A stretch of 64,000 nucleotides of DNA from Pelovirga terrestris (GTDB lineage Bacteria > Desulfobacterota > Desulfuromonadia > Desulfuromonadales > Geopsychrobacteraceae): NCBI RefSeq assembly GCF_014773365.1, contig NZ_JACWUN010000001.1, forward strand, positions 62,001-126,000, in the 5' to 3' direction. The first letter of the stretch is position 1. Every line of letters begins with the position of its first letter. The position numbers and the translations under genes were made by a program. A model generated the notes under the pieces. It worked only from the letters and a program-made list of their open reading frames with translations. It was not told the origin of the DNA and did not search any database. Below, one piece after another: positions 24,975 through 35,024 of the stretch.

Positions 24975-25561
24975 CTAAATCCTATCAGCAACTGTTGAAC
25001 CTTCCCAATATCCTCACCCTGTCGCGGATCGTTGCCGTGCCGGTGGTGGTGGTTCTGTTGATGTTTGAATCGAAGCAGACGTGTTTCTGGGCTGCTATGG
25101 TTTTTCTTGCAGCGTCCTTGACCGACTGGCTTGATGGCTATCTGGCGCGCAAATGGGAAGTTGTGACGGTGCTGGGGAAGTTTCTCGATCCCCTGGCGGA
25201 CAAATTGATCGTTATGGCGGCCCTGATCATGCTGATTCCTCTGGATCGTGTCCCGGCCTGGGCGGTGTTTATTATTCTTGCTCGCGACATTATTGTTTCC
25301 GGTATTCGCTCCATTGCTTCGTCTGAAGGTATCGTTATCGATGCCAGCCCGTTGGGTAAATACAAGACTATTTTCCAGATGATTGCTCTGGTTATTTTAC
25401 TGCTTCATTATCAATATTACTGGTTTTTTGGGGTTCAATTTGACTTTCTTTATGCCTCGATGCACCATGTCGGCATCATTATCTTTTATATTTCACTGGT
25501 TTTGACAATCTGGTCAGGGGTTGATTATTTCGCAAAATTCTTCAAGATCTTTGCTCGCTAG
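24971..25561 (+). CDS. pgsA: CDP-diacylglycerol-glycerol-3-phosphate phosphatidyltransferase
   Basis: 196 residues with several membrane helices. The CDP-alcohol phosphatidyltransferase signature D-G-x2-A-R-x8-G-x3-D-x3-D is complete in the stretch from DGYLARKWEV to GKFLDPLADKL. It makes phosphatidylglycerophosphate, the precursor of phosphatidylglycerol and cardiolipin, in the inner membrane. The start is GTG, overlapping the previous stop by four bases. Confidence 0.94.
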   Translation: MTKSYQQLLNLPNILTLSRIVAVPVVVVLLMFESKQTCFWAAMVFLAASLTDWLDGYLARKWEVVTVLGKFLDPLADKLIVMAALIMLIPLDRVPAWAVFIILARDIIVSGIRSIASSEGIVIDASPLGKYKTIFQMIALVILLLHYQYYWFFGVQFDFLYASMHHVGIIIFYISLVLTIWSGVDYFAKFFKIFAR

Positions 25562-25594
25562 ATAACTTATTGAAATATAAAGATTAATGGCAAA

Positions 25595-25646
25595 AATAAA
25601 AAAACCGGTTTTTTTATTGACAGTCATCAAAGCGTTTTGCTATACA
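25595..25646 (+). promoter_or_regulatory. Promoter of tRNA-Gly with an A/T palindrome upstream
   Basis: TTGACA (25617-25622) and TATACA (25641-25646) stand 18 bases apart, with the tRNA starting about 32 bases further on. A perfect 24-base palindrome (25595-25618; A-tract, CCGG centre, T-tract) abuts and overlaps the -35 box. Its A/T tracts could work as an UP element for strong tRNA transcription, or as a weak end point for pgsA transcripts. Confidence 0.75.
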
Positions 25647-25677
25647 TACATCCGCTCTGGCGACAGACACCACGAAC

Positions 25678-25752
<75 letters not shown>

Positions 25753-25760
25753 CTATACAA

Positions 25761-25794
25761 CAAAAGGGCTGAGTCGAAAGATTCAGCCCTTTTG
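25761..25794 (+). terminator. Intrinsic terminator of tRNA-Gly
   Basis: CAAAAGGGCTGA pairs with TCAGCCCTTTTG around a small loop and ends in TTTTG. It directly follows the tRNA. Confidence 0.85.
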
Positions 25795-25864
25795 TTGTCT
25801 GTGCCGCTCCAGTCACTTCCCTGCCATTTTCTATCTTGCCGTGCTAAAAAATGCTCAATAGACC

Positions 25865-25894
25865 TTGCCATGTAGAAACTTTTGGTGGGATAAT
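25865..25894 (+). promoter_or_regulatory. Candidate promoter of ispH and the pfa-ole genes
   Basis: TTGCCA (25865-25870) and GATAAT (25889-25894) are 18 bases apart, about 100 bases before the ispH start. This is the best sigma-70-like match ahead of the long + strand gene run, but it is a weak prediction. Confidence 0.35.
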
Positions 25895-25993
25895 CCAGAG
25901 TTTATTGAAGTAACGACTTTTTAACTTGTTGCGACGAAAAGCTTGAACACTAACCAGTGATTTCGTGGGCAAAGACGAGGGTTTTTGAAATAT

Positions 25994-26848
25994 ATGAATG
26001 TCGTACGGGCGCGAAGTGCCGGGTTCTGTATGGGGGTCAGTCTGGCACTGCGCAAGCTCGATGAAATGATCGAAAAAGAAGGCACTTTCAGCGACAATAT
26101 CTATATCCTTGGGTCCATTATTCACAATCCGCAGGTGGTTGAGGAATATTCTGCCAAAGGGGTTATTACGGCTGAATCGCCTGACGATATCCCTCCCGGA
26201 TCTACCGTCGTTATTCGTGCTCACGGCATTCCCAAGCGGGTTCAGCAGTCCCTGATAAATCGCGGTATTCGTGTTGTTGATGCGACCTGTCCGAAAGTTA
26301 AAGATGCCTGTCTGCTGATTGAACAGCACACGGCAGATGATCGTATCCTCCTGTTGTACGGAGAGCAAACCCATCCCGAGGTGAAATGTCTGCTGAGCTA
26401 TGCTGCGTCGGGTTCCTTTGTTTTTGACAATTTGGACCAATGTCGCGCGCAGCCTCTTGATACCAGTAAAAAATACTGCCTTGCCGCCCAGACGACCCAG
26501 GATAAGGGGATTTTTGACGCGATCAGCGCTGACCTGGCGGGTCGCCAGGATCTCGACCTGACGGTGCTGCATACGATCTGTGACGCGACGAAAAAGCGCC
26601 AGGGGGAAGCAATTCGTATTGCTGAACAGGTCGACTTTATGATTGTTGCCGGCGGCTTTGAAAGCAGCAACACCCGGAGGCTGGCCCAGGTGATCGAATC
26701 GCATGGGACAAAAGCATTGCACGTCGAGACAGCGACGCAGTTACCACTGGATGAGTTGCGCTGCTATCAAAGTATCGGTTTGACTGCCGGCGCTTCGACC
26801 CCGAAACAGATTGTTGATGATATTCAGTCTTTACTGGAATCCCTGTAG
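25994..26848 (+). CDS. ispH: 4-hydroxy-3-methylbut-2-enyl diphosphate reductase
   Basis: 284 residues from the ATG at 25994 (a TTG at 25985 is in frame but puts extra residues before the conserved start). Iron-sulfur cysteines are seen in ARSAGFCMGV, DATCPKVKDA and HTICDATKKRQGEA; substrate His residues are in IIHNPQVVEEY and RAHGIP. It makes IPP and DMAPP at the end of the MEP isoprenoid pathway. It is a stand-alone LytB. It stops nine bases before pfaD, so it is probably on the same transcript as the lipid genes. Confidence 0.95.
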   Translation: MNVVRARSAGFCMGVSLALRKLDEMIEKEGTFSDNIYILGSIIHNPQVVEEYSAKGVITAESPDDIPPGSTVVIRAHGIPKRVQQSLINRGIRVVDATCPKVKDACLLIEQHTADDRILLLYGEQTHPEVKCLLSYAASGSFVFDNLDQCRAQPLDTSKKYCLAAQTTQDKGIFDAISADLAGRQDLDLTVLHTICDATKKRQGEAIRIAEQVDFMIVAGGFESSNTRRLAQVIESHGTKALHVETATQLPLDELRCYQSIGLTAGASTPKQIVDDIQSLLESL

Positions 26849-26857
26849 GAGTTCTTT

Positions 26858-28468
26858 GTGAGTTTCACTTCTTTGAGCAGTGGCAGTCCAGTCGCCAGGC
26901 ATTTATCGAAGCATAAATCAACCGGTATATCTGATTTGCTGCGCACTATTTCCATGCCATTGTGGCTGATTAAATCAGACGGTCTGGTGCATCTGGTCGC
27001 GGATCAGGTCCCCAGGACAAAAGCAGAAGATAGTTTCGGCATGGTGCCTGCTTGTTTGCTGGATTCTTTAGGTAGCCGCTCTTTCTGTCATGATCACGGT
27101 GTGCAATACGCTTATGTCGGTGGCTCCATGGCCAAGGGGATCAGCTCGGTTGCTATGGTCAAGGCGTTGGGCGAGGCCGGCATGCTGGGGTTCTTTGGTT
27201 CTGCGGGTCTCTCCTTTGATCAGGTGGAGGCGGCGATCGATGAGCTCCAGCAGCATCGACCCGATATCCCTTTTGGCGTCAATCTGATTCACAGCCCGAC
27301 CGAGCCGGAACTGGAAAAAGCCTTGGTCGAGCTGTATCTGCGTCGAGGTATTCACCTGATTGAGGCCTCGGCCTTTTTAGGACTAACCTTGCCGCTGGTG
27401 CGCTATCGCACCCATGGTATTCACCGCGACGAACACGGCTGTGTCGTTGCCCCCAACCGCATCATTGCCAAGGTTTCGCGCGAAGAGGTGGCAGCGCGTT
27501 TTTTTGAGCCACCAGCGGAAAAGTTGCTCCAGCAATTAGTGGCTGCCGGTGATTTGACCAAAGAGCAGGCACATCTCGCTGGACACATTCCCATGGCTCA
27601 GGATGTTACGGCTGAAGCTGACTCCGGTGGACATACCGATAACCGTCCGGCCCTGTCGTTGTTTCCGACTCTGCTTGCCCAAAAAGACCAGATGCAGCAG
27701 CATTATGATTATCCTCAGCCATTACGCATCGGTCTGGGTGGCGGTATTGCAACCCCGGCGTCTGCGGCAGCTGCTTTTGCCATGGGTGCCGACTATCTGG
27801 TCACCGGGACGGTGAATCAGGCTTGTGTCGAGTCCGGAACCTGCGATGCCGTGCGGCAGATGCTGGCTGAAACCCGGCAGGCGGATATCACTATGGCACC
27901 TTCGGGTGATATGTTTGAGATGGGGGTCAAGGTTCAGGTGGTCAAGCGTGGCACCATGTTTGCCATCCGTGCCCACAAACTTTATGAGCTCTACCGTGCT
28001 TATGAGAGTATCGACGCCTTGCCGACTGCCGAACGGGAGAAGATTGAAAAGACCTTTTTTAAAGTGCCTCTTGACACGGTCTGGCAACAGACCCAAAGTT
28101 ACTTTCAGGTCCGTGATCCACGCCAGGTTGAAAAAGCTCTGAACGATCCAAAATACAAGATGGCACTGGTTTTTCGCTGGTATTTGGGACAAACGCCGGT
28201 GTGGGCCAACCAGGGGATTGCCGATCGGAAAATTGATTATCAGATCTGGTGTGGCCCAGCCATGGGAGCTTTTAACGAGTGGGTCAAGGGCAGCTTTTTA
28301 GAGCCACCCGCCGCCCGCAAGGTTGTGCCGGTCGCTTACAATATCCTTTTTGGCGCTGCGGTGTTGCAGCGTGTACGCTTACTTAAGCAGCAGTGGGGCA
28401 CGTATCGTGTCGATCCGAAGATCGCCACGCCATTGCCGCTTGAGCAGATCAAGGAGTTTCTCTGTTGA
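26858..28468 (+). CDS. pfaD: PUFA synthase enoyl reductase PfaD
   Basis: 536 residues, the usual PfaD size. It has a flavin-dependent TIM-barrel of the nitropropane-dioxygenase type, with GGSMAKGISSVAMVKALGEAGMLGFFGSAGLS near the start, PFGVNLIHSPTEPELE, GLGGGIATPASAAAAFAMGADYLVTGTVNQ and APSGDMFEMGVKVQVVKRGTMF. In PUFA synthases this protein reduces the trans-2-enoyl intermediate on the carrier domains of PfaA. The start is GTG with AGGAG ahead of it. In many pfa clusters pfaD is last; here it is first. Confidence 0.95.
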   Translation: MSFTSLSSGSPVARHLSKHKSTGISDLLRTISMPLWLIKSDGLVHLVADQVPRTKAEDSFGMVPACLLDSLGSRSFCHDHGVQYAYVGGSMAKGISSVAMVKALGEAGMLGFFGSAGLSFDQVEAAIDELQQHRPDIPFGVNLIHSPTEPELEKALVELYLRRGIHLIEASAFLGLTLPLVRYRTHGIHRDEHGCVVAPNRIIAKVSREEVAARFFEPPAEKLLQQLVAAGDLTKEQAHLAGHIPMAQDVTAEADSGGHTDNRPALSLFPTLLAQKDQMQQHYDYPQPLRIGLGGGIATPASAAAAFAMGADYLVTGTVNQACVESGTCDAVRQMLAETRQADITMAPSGDMFEMGVKVQVVKRGTMFAIRAHKLYELYRAYESIDALPTAEREKIEKTFFKVPLDTVWQQTQSYFQVRDPRQVEKALNDPKYKMALVFRWYLGQTPVWANQGIADRKIDYQIWCGPAMGAFNEWVKGSFLEPPAARKVVPVAYNILFGAAVLQRVRLLKQQWGTYRVDPKIATPLPLEQIKEFLC

Positions 28469-31400
28469 AAACCGATCAGCAAACGACAGATTCGACGATG
28501 ACACCGCTGGCGATTGTCGGCATTGGTAGTATGTTCCCTGACGCCGAGAATTCACAGCAGTTCTGGACCAATATCAAAACCGGCGTCGACAGTATCCGCG
28601 AGGTTCCTGCAAGTCACTGGCGCGCTGACGACTATTTTGATGCCGATCCCAAAACCAGGGATAAGGTCTACGCTAAACTGGGTGGTTTTTTATCGCCGGT
28701 CCGTTTTAACCCGATGGATTACGGGATACTGCCTAACGCTCTGGAGGCGATCGATACGTCGCAGCTGTTGGGCTTGCTGGCGGTGGAACAAGCGCTTCAG
28801 GATGCCGGTTACGGCGCCGGTAAAGAATATCATCGCGAACGAGTCAGTGTTATCCTCGGAGTGACCGGTACCCTTGAACTGGTTGTGCCCCTCGGCGCCC
28901 GTTTGGGGTACCCGCGCTGGAAGCAGGCGCTGGCTGAAGCTGGGGTGGATGAGGAGACAGCCGCTGATGTCATGGACCGGATCTCCGATTCCTATGTGCC
29001 CTGGCAGGAAAATTCCTTTCCCGGGTTGCTCGGTAATGTGGTGGCCGGACGGATCAGTAAACATTTCAATTTTGGCGGCACCAATTGCGTGGTTGATGCC
29101 GCTTGCGGCAGTTCGTTAAGCGCCCTGAATCTTGCTGCTCTGGAACTCGCCGCCGGACGCTCCGACATGGTGATCACCGGCGGGGTTGATACCTTCAATG
29201 ACATTTTCATGTACACCTGCTTCAGTAAAACACCGGCTCTGTCACCTTCGGGCCATGCCAAACCTTATTCTGACAACGCCGACGGCACCACTCTGGGTGA
29301 GGGATTGGGGGTGGTGGTTATCAAACGCCTGGCGGATGCCGAGCGCGATGGCGACCGTATCTATGCGGTGATCAAGGGGATCGGTGCTTCCAGTGACGGT
29401 CGCGGCTCTGCCATCTATGAGCCGAGCGCCCAGGGTCAGACCAGGGCCCTGCTGCGCGCCTATCAACAAGCCCAGGTAAGCCCTGCTACGATCGAGCTGG
29501 TTGAAGGGCATGGTACCGGCACCAAGGTAGGTGACGCCATTGAAGTCAATGCCCTGCGCCAGGTTTACGGAACAGCGCAACAGCCCTGGTGCGCCCTGGG
29601 TTCCATCAAATCTCAGATCGGCCATACCAAGGCGGCTGCCGGAGCTGCCGGACTGATTAAGGCGGCTCTGGCCCTCTATCACAAGGTGCTGCCGCCAACT
29701 ATCAAGGTGCAACAACCCGCCTCCGTGTTGCTTGAAAAGGATTCTCCCTTTTACGTCAATACCGAGTGTCGTCCCTGGTTTCCGGCCGGCAATCACCCCC
29801 GTCGGGCTGCGGTCAGCGCTCTGGGTTTTGGTGGCAGTAATTTCCACTGTCTGGTGGAAGAATACACAGAAGAAAAAAACGAGGTTGACTGGACCGGAGA
29901 TGTTCAGATTTTGCCGTTTTCTGCTGATGACAAGGCTACGTTGAAACATCAGCTGCAGGCGTTTCCTCATGATGCGCAGTGGCAGCAACTGCGTCTACTG
30001 GTTGCTCAAAGGCGCCTTGATTTTGATCGCCAGGCCCGGTGTCGACTGGTGATGGTGATTGAACGTGGCACCTTAAGTGAACCATTGGATATCGGTCGGC
30101 GAATTGATGCTGCTGTTGCCGTGCTCGATCAACCAAAAGAAGGGTGGCATGAAACCCCGGATGGAATCTATTTGTCGACCGACGAGCCAGCCGACAATAT
30201 CGCTTTTCTCTATCCTGGACAGGGGGCACAGTACCCGGGCATGCTCAAAACCCTGGCCTTACAGTTTCCCGAATTTCAGCGGGTGGTCAACGAAGCTGAT
30301 CAGGTTTTTGCGGAAAAGGCCCAGGTTCCGCGCCGGACCTTGACCGATCTGATCTATCCCCGTCCGGTTTATTCATCCGAACAACAGGAAGCAGCAGTCA
30401 CCGCTTTGCGCGCCACCGAAGTCGCTCAGCCGGTCCTCGGTGCGATGGAGTGTGCCGGTACTGCCGTGCTGCAACGTTTTGGTTTATCACCTCAAGCGGC
30501 TGCCGGGCACAGTTATGGTGAGCTGGTCGCTCTATGCCATGCCGGGGTTTTTAGTGCCGCCGATCTTCACCGTCTGTCACGCCTGCGTGGTGAATTGATG
30601 GCAGCCAAAGGCTCTGAGCGTGGCACTATGCTGGCAGTGTCGGCACCACTTGATGCTATCAGTAAATTTATCCAGAGTGAACATCTCGACCTGGTACTGG
30701 CCAACCGTAATACCCCGGAGCAAGGCGTGTTATCGGGCTCCCATGCTGAAATCGAGCGCGCTCGGGCGGCACTAGCCGGACAAGGTGTTTCCTGTGCCCC
30801 CTTGAGTGTAGCGGCGGCCTTCCACAGTCCTCTGGTGGCAACTGCGGCCCAGCCTTTTGCCCAGGCGCTGGAAACAACGACCCTGACCGCGCCGGCTTTC
30901 CCGGTCTATGCCAACACCAGTGGCGATCGCTACCCCCAGGACGTCGGCGAGCTCAGGTCGCTGCTGGCGCGACAACTTGCCAGTCCCGTTGATTTTGTCA
31001 CAGAGATCGAAGCCATGTATCGCGATGGCCTGCGAATCTTTGTTGAAGTGGGCCCGGGGGCGCGTTTAAGTGGCATGGTCAGAACGATCCTCAAGGGCAA
31101 GGATATTCAAACCCTGGCCCTCGATTCTTCTAACGGCAAACGCTGTGCCCTGGTTGATCTGGCCCGCCTGTTGGCAAAATTAGCCGCCCTTGGGGTGACT
31201 GTTGCCTTGACCTCATGGGATGAAAATGTCCTTGAGCAGGCAGCGCAACAACCGGTCAGGAAGAAAGGGTTAACCGTTACCCTGACCGGTGCCAACCATT
31301 TCAACAAACCGCAACCGCGTCCACCGCGGCAGCAGAAAATGGCCGGAAAAAGTGTCATTCCATCATCTCAGCCACAAGAACAGCAAGAGGAAATACCCAT

Positions 31401-34400
31401 GCCCGATCAACAAGTCCGGCCTCCAGTAACCACGACGTCCCAAGCTAGGCCGGCGCCTGTCCCGGATAGCGGATTGTCGGCAGCGTTGCGCCTGAGCCAG
31501 CAGAATATTGAGGCCTTGCAGTCGATCTCGCAGCAGACGGCCAAACTCCATCAGCAGTTTCTCGAGGGACAGCAGGCCGCAACCCGATCCTTCATGCAGT
31601 TGGTTGAGCAGCAGCGACAACTGCTCGGCGGAAGGGCCATTACTCCCGCTGTGCCGGTGGCCATTGCTGAGGCTGTTCCCTCAATAGCTACGCCGCCGGT
31701 TGCTGAACAACCAGCACCGTCTGAATTGACCCCTCCTCCTGTCACCGCCGACCCTGTAGCAGATCCTTCGCCGATTTCCGGTACACCCGCAAGCCATATT
31801 ACCAGCGCGTTGCTCGCTGTCATCGCCGAGAAGACCGGTTATCCGGTGGAGATGCTGGAGCTGGGGATGTCGCTGGATGCCGATCTGGGGATCGACTCAA
31901 TCAAGCGGGTCGAGATCCTCTCGGCCCTGCAGGAACGTCTGCCGGAACTGCCGGCGGTCAAGCCGGAAGACCTGGGCGTATTACAGACCCTGGGGCAGAT
32001 TGTTGACCACCTGCAGCAAGGTGCTGCAGGGACGGTCACCGGCCCGGGAAGCAGCGGAGCGGCAGCAGATGCGGGCGCTGATACGGGTAAGGTGACGTCG
32101 GCGTTGCTCGCTGTCATCGCCGAGAAGACCGGTTATCCGGTGGAGATGCTGGAACTGGGGATGTCGCTGGATGCCGATTTGGGGATCGACTCAATCAAGC
32201 GGGTCGAGATCCTCTCGGCCCTGCAAGAACGTCTGCCGGAACTGCCGGCGGTCAAGCCGGAAGACCTGGGCGTATTACAGACCTTGGGGCAGATTGTTGA
32301 GCACTTGCAGCAAGGAACAGCAGGGATGGCAAAGACCGCTGGTATGACAGTGTCAACAGGGGTGGCTGGTCCGCAAGTGACCACCGCGCTGCTTGCTGTC
32401 ATCGCCGAGAAGACCGGTTATCCGGTGGAGATGCTGGAACTGGGGATGTCGCTGGATGCCGATCTGGGGATCGACTCAATCAAGCGGGTCGAAATCCTCT
32501 CGGCCCTGCAGGAGCGTCTGCCCGCATTGCCGGTGGTTAAACCGGAGCATTTGGGCACCTTGCAGACCATCGATCAGATTGTCGATTTTCTCAGCAGTGT
32601 CTCCGGCTCGGAAAAAGCGGCTTTAACCCTTCCAGACCGGGAGTCCGAGCCGTTGCCGATCATCAAGCGGCAGGAGGTTTGCCTGGCCAGTTTGCCTAAG
32701 AAAAGACCAGTTAAAAGCTTTTCTTTTGGCGCCGGAGCCCAGGTCTGGATCACTGATGATGGCTCAGCCCTGATTGATGCCCTGGCGACAGCCTTAACCC
32801 GCCATAACCTGATTGCACGAAAGGTCAAGCTGACTGACATTACCACCCTGGATGCTCCGGCAAACCTGTGTGGCCTGCTGATCGTTGCACCCCTTAAAGG
32901 CTGTAATGATCACTTTATCGCCGAGAGTTTTCAGTTGTTGCAGTTGGCCGCTCCCCAGTTGCGCAAGCAGGGAACTGGTCAGGGAGCTTTTTTTGCTACC
33001 ATTTCGCGCCTTAACGGCAGCTTTGGTCTGCCCGCACGTTCCGGCTTTGGCGACCCCCTCTCTGGGGGATTGGCCGGTTTGAGTAAAACGGCGGCTCTGG
33101 AGTGGCCTGAAGTTCACTGCAAGGCTCTGGACCTGGGCTTGGGGATGGAGGTTGTTCCGGCAGCGACGACTCTGGTCGAAGAAATCTTTACGACAACCCC
33201 CCTTGAGATTGGGGTGTCGTCAACCGGTTTGACTACTTTGGAGCTGGTGTCTGAGGACGTTACTGTTGATACCCGGGAGTTGGCGCTGGAAGAAGGGGAC
33301 CTGGTTGTGGTGAGCGGCGGTGCTCGCGGTGTTACCGCGGCTGTTTCCGTCGCTCTGGCACGTAAATATCGTCCCACCCTGGCATTGCTGGGACGCAGCC
33401 CGCTCCCTGCGGATGAGCCGGATTGGCTGAAGGGCCTGGATACGGAGGCAGAAATAAAAAAGGCGGTGTTGGCTCATACTGATAACCCTCCGGCGCCGAA
33501 AGAATTGCAGCAACAGTATGACCAGATTCTGGCTGGACGTGAGATTCGTTCTACCCTTGACGATATTCTCAAGGCGGGCGCCACACCTTTGTATCTACCA
33601 GTCGATTTACGCGATGAGCAGGCGGTAACTGCTACCATAAACAACCTGCAAGAGCAGTATGGCGCGGTTAAAGGTGTGATCCATGGTGCCGGGGTGCTGG
33701 CAGATAAGTTGATTGTGGATAAGAGCCGTGAACAGTTTGCTGCGGTCTATGATACCAAGGTCAGAGGATGTCGCCATCTGCTGGCGGCCATTAACGTCGA
33801 CCAGCTCGCATTTCTGGTCATGTTTTCTTCATCAACCGCTCGCTTCGGTCGTATTGGCCAGGCCGATTATGCTATTGCCAATGAAGTATTGAACAAAATA
33901 GCCCAGCAATTTGCCCAGAGTCATCCCGAAACCAGGGTGTTATCCATGAATTGGGGCCCTTGGGATGGCGGTATGGTGAACGCTGCGTTGAAAAAAATGT
34001 TTGCGCGCGAAGGGATCGAGGTGATCGATCTGCAGGCTGGTGCGGCTTATCTGCTCAAGGAATTGACTGCGACAGACAAGACCGTTGAACTGGTCATTGC
34101 CGGAGGTCATGCCCAGGATGCGGTTACTGAAGAGCCTGAGCCGGCGCAGAACCTGTACCTTTCAAGCGCTTTTGATCTCGATCTGAACATCGATCAATTT
34201 CCCTTGCTCAAATCCCATGTTATTGACGGTAAAGCGGTTGTGCCCGCGGCATTGATGGTTGAATGGCTGGCTCATGCCGCGGTGCATAATCATCCGGGGC
34301 TTAAATTCCAAGGGTTTAATGATTTCAGGGTGCTTAAGGGAATTATTCTTGAAGCGGGGCAGACCTACAATCTGCAAGCGATGACCGGCAAGGCGATCAA

Positions 34401-35022
34401 GAGCGATGGTTTGCATGTGGTGCCGGTTGAGCTTTCAGGTCATGATGAACGGGGGCGCGCCGTCGCCCACGCCCGGGCCCGGGTGGTTCTTGCAGCCGGC
34501 TACAACCCTGCGCGTCAGGCCCGTTCAAGACTGGATCTGGAGACCTACGCGCAAGCGTCAGCCGGCATTTACGCTGACCAGAAGCTGTTTCATGGTGAAG
34601 CCTTCCAGGGATTGCGTGAGATTCTGGGTTGTTCGACACAAGGGATCAATGCCTTGGTGAGCCCGGCCCCGCAGCCGCAGCAATGGATTGAACAGCCTTT
34701 GCGCAACAGCTGGTTTGCCGACCCATTGGCCCTGGACAGTAGTTTTCAGATAATGATTTTGTGGAGTTTTGATCAGTATCAGGCTGGATCCCTGCCGGTT
34801 TTTGCCGGTCGTTACCGTCAGTATCGGGAGCGTTTTCCCGCTGACGGGGTGGAGGTTCGTGCCCGGATTATCAGCAACAGTCCACATCGTGCGACAGCGG
34901 ATATTGATTTTGTCGATCCGAACGATGGGCAACTGGTTGCGCGACTGGAAAATTATGAATGCGTTATCGATGCATCCCTTAATGCCACTTTTCAGCGCAA
35001 TAAACTCACAGGAGTTGCCTGA
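28465..35022 (+). CDS. pfaA: PUFA synthase subunit PfaA (KS-AT-ACPx3-KR-DH)
   Basis: 2185 residues. Ketosynthase (about 10-460) with active Cys214 in VDAACGSSL and the two His motifs EGHGTGTK and SQIGHTKAAAG. Acyltransferase (about 580-880) with Ser683 in AGHSYGE. A Pro/Gln-rich linker (about 960-1110). Three carrier domains with attachment Ser1145, Ser1243 and Ser1338 in LGIDSIKR. Ketoreductase (about 1590-1880; VVSGGARGVTAA, FSSSTARFGRIGQADYAIAN). A C-terminal dehydratase-like hotdog pair (about 1920-2180; LLKSHVIDGKAVVPAALMVEW). It starts at a TTG that overlaps the pfaD stop (TTGA), with AAGGAG ten bases ahead. Three carriers is fewer than the five or six of Shewanella PfaA. Confidence 0.95.
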   Translation: MKTDQQTTDSTMTPLAIVGIGSMFPDAENSQQFWTNIKTGVDSIREVPASHWRADDYFDADPKTRDKVYAKLGGFLSPVRFNPMDYGILPNALEAIDTSQLLGLLAVEQALQDAGYGAGKEYHRERVSVILGVTGTLELVVPLGARLGYPRWKQALAEAGVDEETAADVMDRISDSYVPWQENSFPGLLGNVVAGRISKHFNFGGTNCVVDAACGSSLSALNLAALELAAGRSDMVITGGVDTFNDIFMYTCFSKTPALSPSGHAKPYSDNADGTTLGEGLGVVVIKRLADAERDGDRIYAVIKGIGASSDGRGSAIYEPSAQGQTRALLRAYQQAQVSPATIELVEGHGTGTKVGDAIEVNALRQVYGTAQQPWCALGSIKSQIGHTKAAAGAAGLIKAALALYHKVLPPTIKVQQPASVLLEKDSPFYVNTECRPWFPAGNHPRRAAVSALGFGGSNFHCLVEEYTEEKNEVDWTGDVQILPFSADDKATLKHQLQAFPHDAQWQQLRLLVAQRRLDFDRQARCRLVMVIERGTLSEPLDIGRRIDAAVAVLDQPKEGWHETPDGIYLSTDEPADNIAFLYPGQGAQYPGMLKTLALQFPEFQRVVNEADQVFAEKAQVPRRTLTDLIYPRPVYSSEQQEAAVTALRATEVAQPVLGAMECAGTAVLQRFGLSPQAAAGHSYGELVALCHAGVFSAADLHRLSRLRGELMAAKGSERGTMLAVSAPLDAISKFIQSEHLDLVLANRNTPEQGVLSGSHAEIERARAALAGQGVSCAPLSVAAAFHSPLVATAAQPFAQALETTTLTAPAFPVYANTSGDRYPQDVGELRSLLARQLASPVDFVTEIEAMYRDGLRIFVEVGPGARLSGMVRTILKGKDIQTLALDSSNGKRCALVDLARLLAKLAALGVTVALTSWDENVLEQAAQQPVRKKGLTVTLTGANHFNKPQPRPPRQQKMAGKSVIPSSQPQEQQEEIPMPDQQVRPPVTTTSQARPAPVPDSGLSAALRLSQQNIEALQSISQQTAKLHQQFLEGQQAATRSFMQLVEQQRQLLGGRAITPAVPVAIAEAVPSIATPPVAEQPAPSELTPPPVTADPVADPSPISGTPASHITSALLAVIAEKTGYPVEMLELGMSLDADLGIDSIKRVEILSALQERLPELPAVKPEDLGVLQTLGQIVDHLQQGAAGTVTGPGSSGAAADAGADTGKVTSALLAVIAEKTGYPVEMLELGMSLDADLGIDSIKRVEILSALQERLPELPAVKPEDLGVLQTLGQIVEHLQQGTAGMAKTAGMTVSTGVAGPQVTTALLAVIAEKTGYPVEMLELGMSLDADLGIDSIKRVEILSALQERLPALPVVKPEHLGTLQTIDQIVDFLSSVSGSEKAALTLPDRESEPLPIIKRQEVCLASLPKKRPVKSFSFGAGAQVWITDDGSALIDALATALTRHNLIARKVKLTDITTLDAPANLCGLLIVAPLKGCNDHFIAESFQLLQLAAPQLRKQGTGQGAFFATISRLNGSFGLPARSGFGDPLSGGLAGLSKTAALEWPEVHCKALDLGLGMEVVPAATTLVEEIFTTTPLEIGVSSTGLTTLELVSEDVTVDTRELALEEGDLVVVSGGARGVTAAVSVALARKYRPTLALLGRSPLPADEPDWLKGLDTEAEIKKAVLAHTDNPPAPKELQQQYDQILAGREIRSTLDDILKAGATPLYLPVDLRDEQAVTATINNLQEQYGAVKGVIHGAGVLADKLIVDKSREQFAAVYDTKVRGCRHLLAAINVDQLAFLVMFSSSTARFGRIGQADYAIANEVLNKIAQQFAQSHPETRVLSMNWGPWDGGMVNAALKKMFAREGIEVIDLQAGAAYLLKELTATDKTVELVIAGGHAQDAVTEEPEPAQNLYLSSAFDLDLNIDQFPLLKSHVIDGKAVVPAALMVEWLAHAAVHNHPGLKFQGFNDFRVLKGIILEAGQTYNLQAMTGKAIKSDGLHVVPVELSGHDERGRAVAHARARVVLAAGYNPARQARSRLDLETYAQASAGIYADQKLFHGEAFQGLREILGCSTQGINALVSPAPQPQQWIEQPLRNSWFADPLALDSSFQIMILWSFDQYQAGSLPVFAGRYRQYRERFPADGVEVRARIISNSPHRATADIDFVDPNDGQLVARLENYECVIDASLNATFQRNKLTGVA
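31807..32600 (+). repeat. Three near-identical acyl-carrier-domain repeats inside pfaA
   Basis: The units at 31807-32021, 32101-32315 and 32386-32600 are each 215 bases. Units 1 and 2 are almost identical at the DNA level, including third codon positions; unit 3 is nearly the same for the first ~140 bases and then diverges. Spacers between the units are Gly/Ala/Thr-rich and unrelated. The DNA identity indicates recent duplication or gene conversion, so unit number may change by recombination. Confidence 0.92.
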
Positions 35023-35024
35023 TA

